Of a stretch of DNA of 58,924 nt, positions 1 to 8,296 are shown piece after piece. The DNA lies in the NCBI RefSeq assembly GCF_006483455.1, contig NZ_PPPU01000041.1, forward strand, positions 1 through 58,924. Direction: 5' to 3'. The notes under the pieces are model-generated. The model saw only the letters and a list, made by a program, of their open reading frames with translations. It was not told the DNA's origin and did no database searches. The translations under genes and the position numbers were made by a program. Origin of the DNA: Methylomonas koyamae (lineage in GTDB: Bacteria; Pseudomonadota; Gammaproteobacteria; Methylococcales; Methylomonadaceae). Within the stretch, counting starts at the first letter, position 1; each line of letters starts with the position of its first letter.

Positions 1-4
1 TTTT

Positions 5-211
5 TCACCAGCCTGCTAACGCGATACCGCGCTCAATTGCGGAAATAAAATCGGTTTTTATACTGATCCCTTCTTCGGGAAGCCCTTCAATTGGCGTGTC
101 TCTTTTCGCTAGAACATGGATATGACCATCATCTATACCCTCATGATGAAGCTCCTTAACCACCTTGTGAGCAATATCAATATTCGGCACTAAAAAATAT
201 ATTCTTCTCAT
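5..211 (-). CDS. DUF1269-like stress/membrane protein, apparently truncated
   Basis: A 68-residue product starts with MRRIYFLVP and carries HIHVLAKRDTPIEGLPEEG, which resembles the N-terminal soluble half of DUF1269-type proteins. Members I know are about 150-180 residues and continue into a glycine-rich membrane hairpin. Here a TGA codon at 5-7 follows the residues ALAGW, exactly where the hairpin would begin. A GGAGGG ribosome site lies just upstream of the ATG. The gene is therefore truncated by a nonsense or frameshift change, or the rest lies beyond the left edge in another frame. The family call is moderate and the function is unknown. Confidence 0.5.
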   Translation of the reverse strand: MRRIYFLVPNIDIAHKVVKELHHEGIDDGHIHVLAKRDTPIEGLPEEGISIKTDFISAIERGIALAGW

Positions 212-372
212 GCGCCCTCCAAGTCTCTGCTCAATTCAAACTACGAAATGCGCTTGTTTTCAATATTTCTCGTCTAATTAAATTCTAAAACAGAATACCA
301 GCAATAGAAATAAACTTCTAACCTGAATTGAAGTGAGTTATTTCATTTCTAAGGTTCGAGTAAATTAAATTC

Positions 373-735
373 CTATTTAGACATATTCGCTTTGGCGGCA
401 TGATCATCATGAATAAGAGCCGTTGCAGTATGCTCCTTATCCAACTCAGAATGATGTTTGGCTATGTTTGCATGGCGGGTCGATAAATCTTGATGACCAT
501 GCTTCATATGTTCCATAGATAACGAGTCGTGATGCGCTGCCATGCCTTTATGATATTCAGCCGTTTTTCTATGCCGTTCTGCTGCCGCTTTATGTTCTTG
601 TGGCGTCCTGGCCACTTCGTCATCATGTTGCTTCACAAACTCAGGGGAGGCGATAATATCTGCTTTGCTTGAATATACAGGCAAAACAAATATGCTAGCT
701 AACGCCAGTAACAAATAGATATAATGTTTTTTCAT
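373..735 (-). CDS. exported histidine-rich small protein
   Basis: This 120-residue protein has a clear signal peptide (KK start, hydrophobic core LLLALASIFVLP, likely cleavage near SSKA). The mature part is rich in histidine in a loose helical pattern of HH or H-x3-H pairs (AEYHKGMAAHHDSL, HMKHGH, AKHHSEL). A single amphipathic helix or helical hairpin that binds metal in the periplasm is plausible but inferred. AGGGGA precedes the ATG. It is 15 bp downstream of the DUF2934 gene on the same strand, so the two may be co-transcribed. No named family recognised. Confidence 0.6.
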   Translation of the reverse strand: MKKHYIYLLLALASIFVLPVYSSKADIIASPEFVKQHDDEVARTPQEHKAAAERHRKTAEYHKGMAAHHDSLSMEHMKHGHQDLSTRHANIAKHHSELDKEHTATALIHDDHAAKANMSK

Positions 736-750
736 GTCAATTCCCCTGGC

Positions 751-942
751 TTAATTATTTCCACAGTAAATTAATTCGCGCTCTGCCTCTAACCAGTCGT
801 TAAGCTCATATCCTGGCTCAAAACCTCTGCTTTCAGACTTGTAGTAAGCAAGTTCCGCAATTCTTAGATTGATATCCGGCAACGTGATAGGCTCATCGTT
901 ATGCACGGGATTTTCTTTTGCATTTTTCTTGGTAGAATTCAT
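751..942 (-). CDS. DUF2934 domain protein
   Basis: A 63-residue protein in which the central stretch RIAELAYYKSESRGFEPG followed by DWLEAERE matches the short DUF2934 motif. This motif occurs in many small proteobacterial proteins whose function is not established. AGAGGAC precedes the ATG at 942. It lies head-to-tail with the His-rich protein gene (15 bp) and 44 bp downstream of the truncated FKBP gene. Probably cytosolic, as no signal peptide is visible. Confidence 0.7.
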   Translation of the reverse strand: MNSTKKNAKENPVHNDEPITLPDINLRIAELAYYKSESRGFEPGYELNDWLEAERELIYCGNN

Positions 943-986
943 AAAGTCCTCTTTTTGTGCTTATCAAAAACCGACTCGAAAGCAAG

Positions 987-1382
987 TTAATATTTTAAAA
1001 TACCTCGAAATATGATTCCTTGATCTTGTGAAAAACGATTTGCCTTGATTTCATCATGGAATCGGAGTCCGGTATTTTCTCCTATCGCCTGACAACCCAT
1101 TATCATCATCGCAATTTGCGTGGATTGACTGACTTGCTCATCCGTTAAACGGGATACTCGGTGATGACGACCGTCATCCATACCGTTCAAAAACATCGTC
1201 ATATTGATATCGATGTTATGTGCACCTAAATTCCTGCCAATTTGCAAGCCAAGGCTATAACTTAGCCCATTGATTCTGTCGGTGAAACTTGAAGTGCGGG
1301 GAAAGGAACCCAACAATATAAAAGCACCACTGAAGGCCAATAGAAAAGCGACGGCTACGAATAATAATGCATTTGCTTTCAT
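987..1382 (-). CDS. Mip/FkpA-type FKBP protein lacking its isomerase domain
   Basis: The ATG at 1382 gives 131 residues opening with MKANALLFVAVAFLLAFSG, a signal peptide or anchor, and is preceded by GGGGA at good spacing. Longer starts at 1430 (ATG) or 1436 (GTG) are possible. Residues around LSYSLGLQIGRNL, MTMFLNGMDDG and LTDEQ match the N-terminal dimerisation domain of Mip/FkpA peptidyl-prolyl isomerases. Family members then have a long helix and an FKBP catalytic domain (about 230-250 residues in all). Here the reading ends after a divergent tail (FSQDQGIIFRGILKY), so no isomerase domain is encoded. It starts 66 bp downstream of fae. It is either a remnant or a stand-alone dimerisation domain. 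Confidence 0.6.
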   Translation of the reverse strand: MKANALLFVAVAFLLAFSGAFILLGSFPRTSSFTDRINGLSYSLGLQIGRNLGAHNIDINMTMFLNGMDDGRHHRVSRLTDEQVSQSTQIAMMIMGCQAIGENTGLRFHDEIKANRFSQDQGIIFRGILKY

Positions 1383-1448
1383 TGCTGTCCCCATGCCAAA
1401 TAGAGAGCGATTTATATTCTGTGGATTCATAATCACCCGAATATGCCA

Positions 1449-1976
1449 TCAATCATGGGCGGCCAGCGGATGATGCTCAACCGTTTCTTGGGCGATTACT
1501 TCTTCAGGACATGGCAATCCTGCAACGGCACGTTGGATAGCCAGTTTGGTTGCGGCATAATTCCAGTCTTGAATTTTTGCCTTATCGTGAGCGTTCCAAT
1601 GGATAAAAACGCCTATGCAGATAAAAATATCCTTGGCCTCCGCGATCGGGATGACACCGTCTTTCACCGAGTCAACCACCGCCGTTGCCACACCTCGCTG
1701 CGCGGGACCAAACATGAGTTCCGCCTGCTTGCCGTTTTTGATCTCCACTTTGTTGAACATCACCGTGGCGGGCTTCGCCATCAAATTGGGTGCTACTAGC
1801 GCCAATAAGGCATTATCACCGCGTTTTTGATTGGTAAGCGTGGAGCAAAAAGCATTTTCAACCGCGCTACCACGCGGCCCCAAGATCAAATCAATGTGAG
1901 CAACCTCATCACCTTGTCCCACCAAGGCTTCTCCAACCATGACGTGATCAATTTTTGGAATATGCATACTCATCAT
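1449..1976 (-). CDS. fae: formaldehyde-activating enzyme (Fae) family
   Basis: Fae condenses formaldehyde with tetrahydromethanopterin to methylene-H4MPT, the entry to C1 oxidation in methylotrophs. The 175-residue protein shows the family signature VGEALVGQGDEVAHIDL, with His27 at the position of the catalytic histidine. It also has LILGPRG, PNLMAKPATVMFNKVEIKNG, MFGPAQRGVA and a C-terminal NYAATKLAIQRA. Length fits the family (about 170). AGGAG lies 8 nt before the first of two adjacent ATGs (1976). The rhodanese gene ends 78 bp upstream. Genomes of this type often carry several Fae paralogues, so this copy could be an auxiliary one. Confidence 0.88.
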   Translation of the reverse strand: MMSMHIPKIDHVMVGEALVGQGDEVAHIDLILGPRGSAVENAFCSTLTNQKRGDNALLALVAPNLMAKPATVMFNKVEIKNGKQAELMFGPAQRGVATAVVDSVKDGVIPIAEAKDIFICIGVFIHWNAHDKAKIQDWNYAATKLAIQRAVAGLPCPEEVIAQETVEHHPLAAHD

Positions 1977-2054
1977 TGCGTTATCTCCTGTAACTGATTA
2001 GACAAAAAGACCTTATCGTCAACCTGACTTGGGTAACTTTGTTGAAGAGGTTAC

Positions 2055-2426
2055 TTATGAAGAGCATGGCTCGTCACAGGCTGCCGCGTCATTGCATGAC
2101 ACTGGATAGCCAACTTTCAGCCAATCTTCCATTCCACCTTCAAATGCGTAAACATTGGTATGGCCCGCAGCGAGCAAAAGCTTGGCCGCGTCTTTTGAAG
2201 CGCTGCAATGACACCCGGCGCAATAGGTCACTATGGGATAATCCTTCGCTTTGCCACCCAATAAACTTTCCACCTGTCTAACAAAATCAGGTTCGGCCAC
2301 CGAGACATGTTGTGAGTCTGGTATATGCGCTTTCCGGAATGACGAGGTCGATAAAACGTTTAGCAGCATAAAGTCCTGCTGCTCATCTATCATTTGTTTT
2401 AAAGCGGAGCGTGATAGTACTTGCAT
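2055..2426 (-). CDS. rhodanese-like sulfurtransferase
   Basis: A single rhodanese domain of 123 residues. The active-site loop is visible as Cys69-AGCHCS with TYCAGCHCSAS context, after the HIPDSQHV motif near residue 35 and before FEGGMEDW, which closes the fold. Such proteins transfer sulfane sulfur or act in redox or metal stress; the substrate cannot be read here. The C-terminus adds further cysteines (SCNDAAACDEPCSS), which could bind metal. AGGAG sits 8 nt before the ATG. It is cytosolic and upstream of fae on the same strand. Confidence 0.85.
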   Translation of the reverse strand: MQVLSRSALKQMIDEQQDFMLLNVLSTSSFRKAHIPDSQHVSVAEPDFVRQVESLLGGKAKDYPIVTYCAGCHCSASKDAAKLLLAAGHTNVYAFEGGMEDWLKVGYPVSCNDAAACDEPCSS

Positions 2427-2517
2427 GACTTAGTCTCCTGTTTTGTATACGGACCTGATGACCGACACCGCCAATTTATATTGAACGACGGATGATCATG
2501 GCTCAAACGAATTGAGT

Positions 2518-2553
2518 AATTCTGTTTTTGTCCAGAAGCGATTGGACAGAATT
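2518..2553. promoter_or_regulatory. interrupted inverted repeat upstream of the rhodanese gene
   Basis: AATTCTG, a T-run and GTCCA on the left mirror TGGACAGAATT on the right, with about 8 nt between the arms and a 5-6 nt bulge in the left arm. It lies between the FixJ-like gene stop (2657) and the rhodanese start (2426), so it could be a regulator site for the rhodanese-fae unit or a weak terminator for the signalling operon. Assignment is tentative. Confidence 0.25.
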
Positions 2554-2656
2554 AAATCCCACAATGATTCGTAAATAAATCCGTATGGACACCTATAAGG
2601 CGCATCCGATCAGATCTTGAGTCAGAGGAGGTATTACAAGACGAAGCAGTTGGATA

Positions 2657-3268
2657 TTACTTGACGGAATTGCATGGAATCTGGCACTCGCTACAGATAC
2701 GCGCCAAATCTATAAGGTTGTTTGCGCCGGTTTTTTCCATAACCCGCGCACGGTGTATTTCGACGGTACGATGACTGATGCCCAATTGTCTGGCAATTTG
2801 CTTATTGGAGTGGCCGGCAATCACCAGGCACATCACATCAAACTCTCGCGCAGTGAGCGTCGTGATACGCTGGCATTGGCCTTGCTCTGATACCAACGCT
2901 TGTTGCCGGAGCACAGTTTCTATGCGTTCAAGTAGCACTTTGCTGGCAACGGGTTTGGTCAGAAAATCGATCGCGCCGGCCTTGATGGCCCGCACAGTTG
3001 TGGGTATGTCGCCAAAAGCAGTTAAAAAAATGATGGGTAACTTAATGTTTAATCGATTTAACTCAACTTGTAACTCGTCGCCGGTCATATTTGGCATATT
3101 CAAATCAAGTACCAAACAGCCCGGTTGTCCCGGTTTATAGGCTTCAAGAAACTGTTTAGCACTTTCAAAAAGCTGACAGGGCAAGCCTGCAGCTTTCATG
3201 ACCTGTCCGAGACTATCTCGTACCGCATCATCGTCATCGACAATAAAAACACAGGGTTGGAGATTCAT
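2657..3268 (-). CDS. FixJ-family response regulator (REC-LuxR HTH)
   Basis: A 203-residue two-domain regulator. The receiver (about 5-120) has the acidic pocket DDDD near residues 11-14, phospho-acceptor Asp55 (LVLDLNMP), the Thr of FLTAFGD and the Lys of LTKPV. A LuxR-type HTH follows (about 138-200: LTAREFDVM, GHSNKQIARQLGISHRTVEIH). The start codon overlaps the stop of the upstream kinase gene by 4 bp, so the kinase is almost certainly its phosphodonor. By analogy with FixLJ/TodST systems it activates transcription when phosphorylated. The target is not visible here. Confidence 0.9.
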   Translation of the reverse strand: MNLQPCVFIVDDDDAVRDSLGQVMKAAGLPCQLFESAKQFLEAYKPGQPGCLVLDLNMPNMTGDELQVELNRLNIKLPIIFLTAFGDIPTTVRAIKAGAIDFLTKPVASKVLLERIETVLRQQALVSEQGQCQRITTLTAREFDVMCLVIAGHSNKQIARQLGISHRTVEIHRARVMEKTGANNLIDLARICSECQIPCNSVK

Positions 3269-6200
3269 AGGGCAAACGGCAAGGTAAAATGAATGGAGAG
3301 GCCTTGATCCGTGTTTTTTTCAGCCCACATCTTCCCGCCATGCGCCATAATCAAGGAACGGCTAATCACCAGCCCCATGCCCAAGCCTTTCGGCTTTGTG
3401 GTGTAGAAAGGCCGAAAGAGTTTACGCAACGTCGCATCATCCTCAACCCCTTTGCCGCTATCTCGCACGGTCACTTGAACCATGGATGAATCAAGCGCCG
3501 AACGACGGCTTATTACCGCAATTTTGCAGGCGCTTTCGCCGTACTCTTGCATCGACTCCAAACCATTGCGCAATAAATTGATCAGCACTTTCTGGACTTG
3601 CAATGCATTGGCCATGACCGGCGGCAAATCGATGGCAAGGTCGGTTTCGACGATAAACGCGTGGCTAAACTCATCGACATTCACCAAGTCTACCGCCTCC
3701 TGAATGGCTAAATTGATATCCAACGCTTCGCTAGGTATTTCTTCTTTTTGTAACAGGGCCAACAATTGCCGCATGACATCCCCCGCGCGTTGCGCTTGGG
3801 TCGAACAGTTTTCCAATAAGTGGGAAAGTTTTTGCTGATTCGAGCTATCAGTCTGTAATAGATGCAGAGCAACATCAGCGTAAGACGAAATAGCGGCCAG
3901 CGGCTGATTCAATTCGTGGGCAATCGCTGCGGCGGTTTGCACCGCAACATATAAACGAAACGACCGTTCAATCTTATCCCGCTGCCCGCTCAGCTGCTTT
4001 TGCCGCATGTAGTCGGTAATGTCCAAATTGATACCCAACATACGATACGGGCTATTGTTCAAATCGCTGAGCAATACGCCTCGCGAATGGAACCAGCGGT
4101 AGTTACCATCTTGATGCCGAAATCGAAATTGAACTTCGTAATGCGTTTGCAAACCAGCGATGTAGTCGTCCGCCAGTTTCAACACGAACGCGCGGTCGTC
4201 GGGATGCAACCGCTCTTCCCACTCTTCTCGTCGGCTGGGTATATCGCACCCGTCTAAGCCGATTTGCTGCTTCGCCTCGGGCGATAAAAATAAGCGGCGG
4301 TCGGTTAAATCCCAATCCCAATAACCGGCTTTTACTTGATCGACAATCAAGGCGAGCCGAGTTTGATACTCTCGCAACGCAATTTCGGCAAGTTTATGTT
4401 CAGTAATATCAACATGGGTGATAATTATCGCTTTATCGCCATGAACGAATCGTTTGGCGTGCATTAGAAACCAGAGTGTACGTTTCTGAGTATGACAAGC
4501 ATATTCCATGACAAAACTGCTCTCTGTTCCTGAAAGTAAAGCCTCCAGTCCTTCTAAGACTTTTGTGGCCTCCGGATCGCCCATGGCGGATGAACGTCGG
4601 CACACATCCAGATAGTTCGCCCCCACCGACAATTTGGAAGCAGAGCTACCATTCTCGATTGCGAATCGCTCCCATGGCTCGTTTACTGCAGCTATCAGGC
4701 CGTGCTCATCCAGCACAGCGATGTGCTCAGGTAGCGAGTTGAGCACATCGCGCACAAATGCCTCGCTTTCGCGAACCGATCTCTCGGCATGCTTGAGTGC
4801 GGAAATATCCATGAATGCCCCCAGCGCGCCTCTAGGCATACCGTCTTCGTTCAGTAACGGCGAGGTATTACACAAAACTGAGACAACTTTATGACCGGGA
4901 CGAATAACTTCAATGACTTGATTAGAGACCAATTCGCCCCGAATCGCGCGTTCCATCGGTAAATCGTCGATAGCCAGCTCGGCGCCATTCTGCTTGATAC
5001 AAATACCGGCAGTGAAACCTTGCCGCAACGAAAGTTCGCTCTTGGGCGGCAAGCCCATCATACGCTCAAGCACCGAATTACCCCGGATATGCTTGCCATC
5101 CGCACTCTCAGCAATACTTAAACCGATAGGTACGGTGTTGAAAATAACCTGCATTTCCTGTACCCGGCGTTGCAAACGCTGGTTCAATAAAGTGATTTTT
5201 TGCTCCGATGCCACCCGTTCGCTAATGTCGAATACATGCACAACGATCCCCCTGACAACACCGTTGGCACCGATATTCGGCAAATACGTCACATGCACCC
5301 AACGGGGGCCACCGGTTCCATAAGGAATTTGTTGGTCGAAACTGACGGTTTCTCCGTCGCGGGCACGCTGCAGATAAGTGCTTACCGTTTGCCAGGCCGC
5401 TGTGCCTAGAACCTCTTCGGCCTGCCGTCCCAAGATTTGCTCGGCAGGCATGCCGAACCACTTTTCATAGGTGGCGTTGACGCGTAAATAACGAAAATCC
5501 AGATCCAGATACGATATCAGTGCTGGCGTTGCGTCCATGATCAATCTCAGCTGCGCCTCTCGATCGCGCAAGGTATTCTCGGCCAGCTTACGTTCGGTAA
5601 CGTCATGTACGTAGCCATGCCAAAGAATACTTCCATCGGCTTCCCGTATCGGCAGCGAATGGCCTTCGTGCCAAACTTCACCCTTCGTCGGATGGTTATA
5701 GCGATAGGTGTCGCGCCAGGGTTGCTGACTATGCGCTGATTCGGCAATCGACGCGTGAATGCGGCCAATATCATCGGGATGGATGCGCGCAAATACCGGG
5801 TTAAAATCTTTGGAGACCACATCAATACCAATGCCATAGAAGGTATCGATGACCGGACTGGCGTAAGGCATACAGGCACTGCCATCCGAATTTAGCCGAA
5901 AGGAACAAATCAGACCGGGTACCGATGCGGCGACTTTGGTCAATTGATCCTGCAAATCGATGCGTCGGGTCACATCCTGGGTAATTCCGAAACCACCGAG
6001 TAAATTGCCTTTATTGTCGAATTCCAGAATGGCTTTTTCCCGCACCCATTTCACTTTACCGGCCACGACCAAGCGGTGCTCAATGTCGTAAGGTTCACCG
6101 CGCAAACCGGCTTGCCACATGCGATCGACAAATTCCCGATCGTCGGGATGCACAATGGCAAGAAACGCTTCATAGGTCATCGGTGTAGTTTTGGGTATAC

Positions 6201-6678
6201 CGAAAATACGATGATTCTCGTCGGACCAGATCAGTTCGTTACGGGCGACATTCAACCGCCAACTGCCTATTTGACCAAGGGTTTGCGCATGCAGAAAATC
6301 TTGCCGGCTTTCCCAAAGCGCCTCGGCTAACTGCCTGTGAAAACTGGTCGTAACGACCATGACGGCTGAAACAAAACAAAACCCGGCATTCAGTAACACT
6401 ACATCGCCAACTTCTATTGTTGTGGGCAGTAATACAAACAGGTTGACCGAAGCCAAGGATAGAATGGCAGCAACAATACCGGGATATAAACCTAGCCAAA
6501 ACGAAACCTGAATAACCCCGAAGAAAAACAGTAAAAACGCAGCCCGTTCGCCAATCACCTGCACATAAATGGTTGCCAAACTGGTTGCAACCACAACAAG
6601 CGCTGCTAAGCCATAGCGACTTAATGCCGATTGAGAACCTAACAAAAAGAAAATGGATTGGATACTAAATTTCGTCAC
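3265..6678 (-). CDS. membrane multi-PAS sensor histidine kinase, FixL-like
   Basis: A 1137-residue kinase. The N-terminus (about 15-115) has four hydrophobic segments resembling the KdpD-like DUF4118 membrane module. About six PAS/PAC units follow (roughly 125-240, 245-365, 372-490, 505-630, 640-760, 770-895). The C-terminal transmitter has an H-box with phospho-acceptor His921 (AHELNQPLAAI) and a HATPase domain with the N-box LLRNGLESM, G1 DSGKGVEDD and G2 GLGMGL. The HELNQPL form is typical of FixL-type kinases. No heme ligand can be assigned to any PAS by eye, so the stimulus is unknown. It is translationally coupled to the FixJ-like regulator. Confidence 0.88.
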   Translation of the reverse strand: MTKFSIQSIFFLLGSQSALSRYGLAALVVVATSLATIYVQVIGERAAFLLFFFGVIQVSFWLGLYPGIVAAILSLASVNLFVLLPTTIEVGDVVLLNAGFCFVSAVMVVTTSFHRQLAEALWESRQDFLHAQTLGQIGSWRLNVARNELIWSDENHRIFGIPKTTPMTYEAFLAIVHPDDREFVDRMWQAGLRGEPYDIEHRLVVAGKVKWVREKAILEFDNKGNLLGGFGITQDVTRRIDLQDQLTKVAASVPGLICSFRLNSDGSACMPYASPVIDTFYGIGIDVVSKDFNPVFARIHPDDIGRIHASIAESAHSQQPWRDTYRYNHPTKGEVWHEGHSLPIREADGSILWHGYVHDVTERKLAENTLRDREAQLRLIMDATPALISYLDLDFRYLRVNATYEKWFGMPAEQILGRQAEEVLGTAAWQTVSTYLQRARDGETVSFDQQIPYGTGGPRWVHVTYLPNIGANGVVRGIVVHVFDISERVASEQKITLLNQRLQRRVQEMQVIFNTVPIGLSIAESADGKHIRGNSVLERMMGLPPKSELSLRQGFTAGICIKQNGAELAIDDLPMERAIRGELVSNQVIEVIRPGHKVVSVLCNTSPLLNEDGMPRGALGAFMDISALKHAERSVRESEAFVRDVLNSLPEHIAVLDEHGLIAAVNEPWERFAIENGSSASKLSVGANYLDVCRRSSAMGDPEATKVLEGLEALLSGTESSFVMEYACHTQKRTLWFLMHAKRFVHGDKAIIITHVDITEHKLAEIALREYQTRLALIVDQVKAGYWDWDLTDRRLFLSPEAKQQIGLDGCDIPSRREEWEERLHPDDRAFVLKLADDYIAGLQTHYEVQFRFRHQDGNYRWFHSRGVLLSDLNNSPYRMLGINLDITDYMRQKQLSGQRDKIERSFRLYVAVQTAAAIAHELNQPLAAISSYADVALHLLQTDSSNQQKLSHLLENCSTQAQRAGDVMRQLLALLQKEEIPSEALDINLAIQEAVDLVNVDEFSHAFIVETDLAIDLPPVMANALQVQKVLINLLRNGLESMQEYGESACKIAVISRRSALDSSMVQVTVRDSGKGVEDDATLRKLFRPFYTTKPKGLGMGLVISRSLIMAHGGKMWAEKNTDQGLSIHFTLPFAL

Positions 6679-6957
6679 TCTAATATTGTTGGCTAATTAA
6701 AGACATGTAATCCGCGCCCTGTTCTTGGCAAATAAGCCAGAAAAATTCTGGTCGATTGTGATGAAAAGATTGTAATTTGCCAAAGCATTTAAAAGGTGAC
6801 CATTGGAAACTGAAAACCACGGCCAAAAGAATATGTAGTGATACTTACTTGAATAGGCCAATGACAAGGCTTAAGCTGGTGGCTAAGACACTCGCGCCTT
6901 TTTCCCAATCATCCATCGCTCCAAGCGATCTTTCTGACATTTGTCTGGGAGAATCCT

Positions 6958-7500
6958 GTGAACAAGCACCTGCAATTAGTCCGCGACTACCATGAGCAAT
7001 TTGCAATAAAACAACCTAATTATCCGGAAACCGTTCAGCTCTCCGACATGGACATCGTTATGTACCAAGCCTTATTGATGGATCAAGGAAGCGCGACTTT
7101 TAAGGCTATCACATCTGGCGAATTAGCCGACATTTTGGCTGGCCTAGTCGATCTGGCGTACACCGCGTTGGCCCCGATTGCTTGCAAAGGCGACGATGTC
7201 GTCGCCACCTCCGTTGCCTGGCGCCAAGACGGCTCGGTACTGTCCATCATGATGTTACTCAGTGATAAAATCGGTCTTTGCAGCACCGGCGAAACCCATC
7301 ATTACTCGGCGCTTTACAATATTTGCGAGCAACTGGCTCGCGGCTTCATTAACGCCGATTTCGATAGAGCGTTTCAGATGGTGCATCGGCATGCGATGTT
7401 GAAACCCACGCTCTACGAACCCGACCAACATTACGCGGCTCGCATTCTACGAGCCAGCCTGCCATCCCCGCCTGACGTAAGCGAAGCTCTCTACGAATAA
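6958..7500 (+). CDS. MazG/PRA-PH-like all-alpha pyrophosphohydrolase homologue
   Basis: A 180-residue cytosolic protein starting at a GTG preceded by GGGAGA. The opening LVRDYHEQF, then MYQALLMDQGS and ILAGLVDLAYTALA, resemble the helical core of phosphoribosyl-ATP/NTP pyrophosphohydrolase-like proteins. In those, a helix with E-x2-E and a later E-x2-D bind magnesium. Here the acidic pattern is weak (DQGSATF where E-x2-E is expected; DLAY later), so activity is uncertain. Its C-terminal part (LYNICEQLARGFINADF) is not diagnostic. It is convergent with the next gene (stop-to-stop 9 bp). Family call is tentative. Confidence 0.5.
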   Translation: MNKHLQLVRDYHEQFAIKQPNYPETVQLSDMDIVMYQALLMDQGSATFKAITSGELADILAGLVDLAYTALAPIACKGDDVVATSVAWRQDGSVLSIMMLLSDKIGLCSTGETHHYSALYNICEQLARGFINADFDRAFQMVHRHAMLKPTLYEPDQHYAARILRASLPSPPDVSEALYE

Positions 7501-7509
7501 AGCACCCAA

Positions 7510-8256
7510 TCACGTTTCCGTGTGCTTGCGGATGGCCTGATCGAATTCCCATTGGCAAAACAGCGGCATTTCGTGGCCGAATGAGGCATCGTGACTCAAC
7601 GTCCAAATATTGGGAATGCACCAACGATCGAATACCCTGACCCGCTCTTCGCTGAATTGGCCATACAGAATTGTCATACTGCCCTCGTCTTCAAGACTAT
7701 GGCTTTCAACCACCATTTTGAATAACAAGCCCATCGTCGCCAGTACATCGGCATATTGCATTTGCACTTTTAGCTTCGCAGCATAGTAATTATCCCCGGT
7801 ATAAAAAGCCGGTTCGGTTTTAACGCAATCCAATACATTAAATTGGCATTGAAGCTTGTTCAAATACCGACCCAATAACTCATCGGTTACGGCGAAGGTA
7901 GCGTTGAAATCGACAAAGAAAAAATAACGAAATGCCATTTGCCTAGCCGGCGCCGAAATCTTGGTATCTATCCAGGGTATGAAAGAGCTGGTATTTCGTG
8001 AAGGATCAAGGTAATACTCGCCGAGCAACATTTCTTCCTCGGAGAACTCGTACGCTTTACATTCGCATGGCAATATTATTTTTATTTTCCGCCAAAAATC
8101 ATCAAGATGGGCTCGATCGACGACAAACGAATAGTAGCGTTTGGTCAATTCCATAGATTCGCAAGGTAAGCCGTTGGCATTGATTTGCGCTTCGGATAAT
8201 TCCAACTGCTGCTGCGTGTTGTGGTCGTGAACAAGCCACAAGTAAATTTTTTCCAT
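7510..8256 (-). CDS. conserved-looking protein of unknown function
   Basis: The supported start is the ATG at 8256 (MEKIYLWLVHDHN), preceded by GGGAGG, giving 248 residues. A longer in-frame reading up to 8463 would overlap the end of the GGDEF-EAL gene and lacks such a site. The protein is rich in aromatics and acidic residues, with no signal peptide or membrane segment. I recognise no domain. It lies 40 bp downstream of the REC-PAS-GGDEF-EAL gene on the same strand, so it may be co-transcribed with the signalling pair and serve as an accessory factor (inference). Confidence 0.6.
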   Translation of the reverse strand: MEKIYLWLVHDHNTQQQLELSEAQINANGLPCESMELTKRYYSFVVDRAHLDDFWRKIKIILPCECKAYEFSEEEMLLGEYYLDPSRNTSSFIPWIDTKISAPARQMAFRYFFFVDFNATFAVTDELLGRYLNKLQCQFNVLDCVKTEPAFYTGDNYYAAKLKVQMQYADVLATMGLLFKMVVESHSLEDEGSMTILYGQFSEERVRVFDRWCIPNIWTLSHDASFGHEMPLFCQWEFDQAIRKHTET

Positions 8257-8296
8257 GATCAACCTCCCGGTCGCTACAAACAAGAACCGAACCGTG

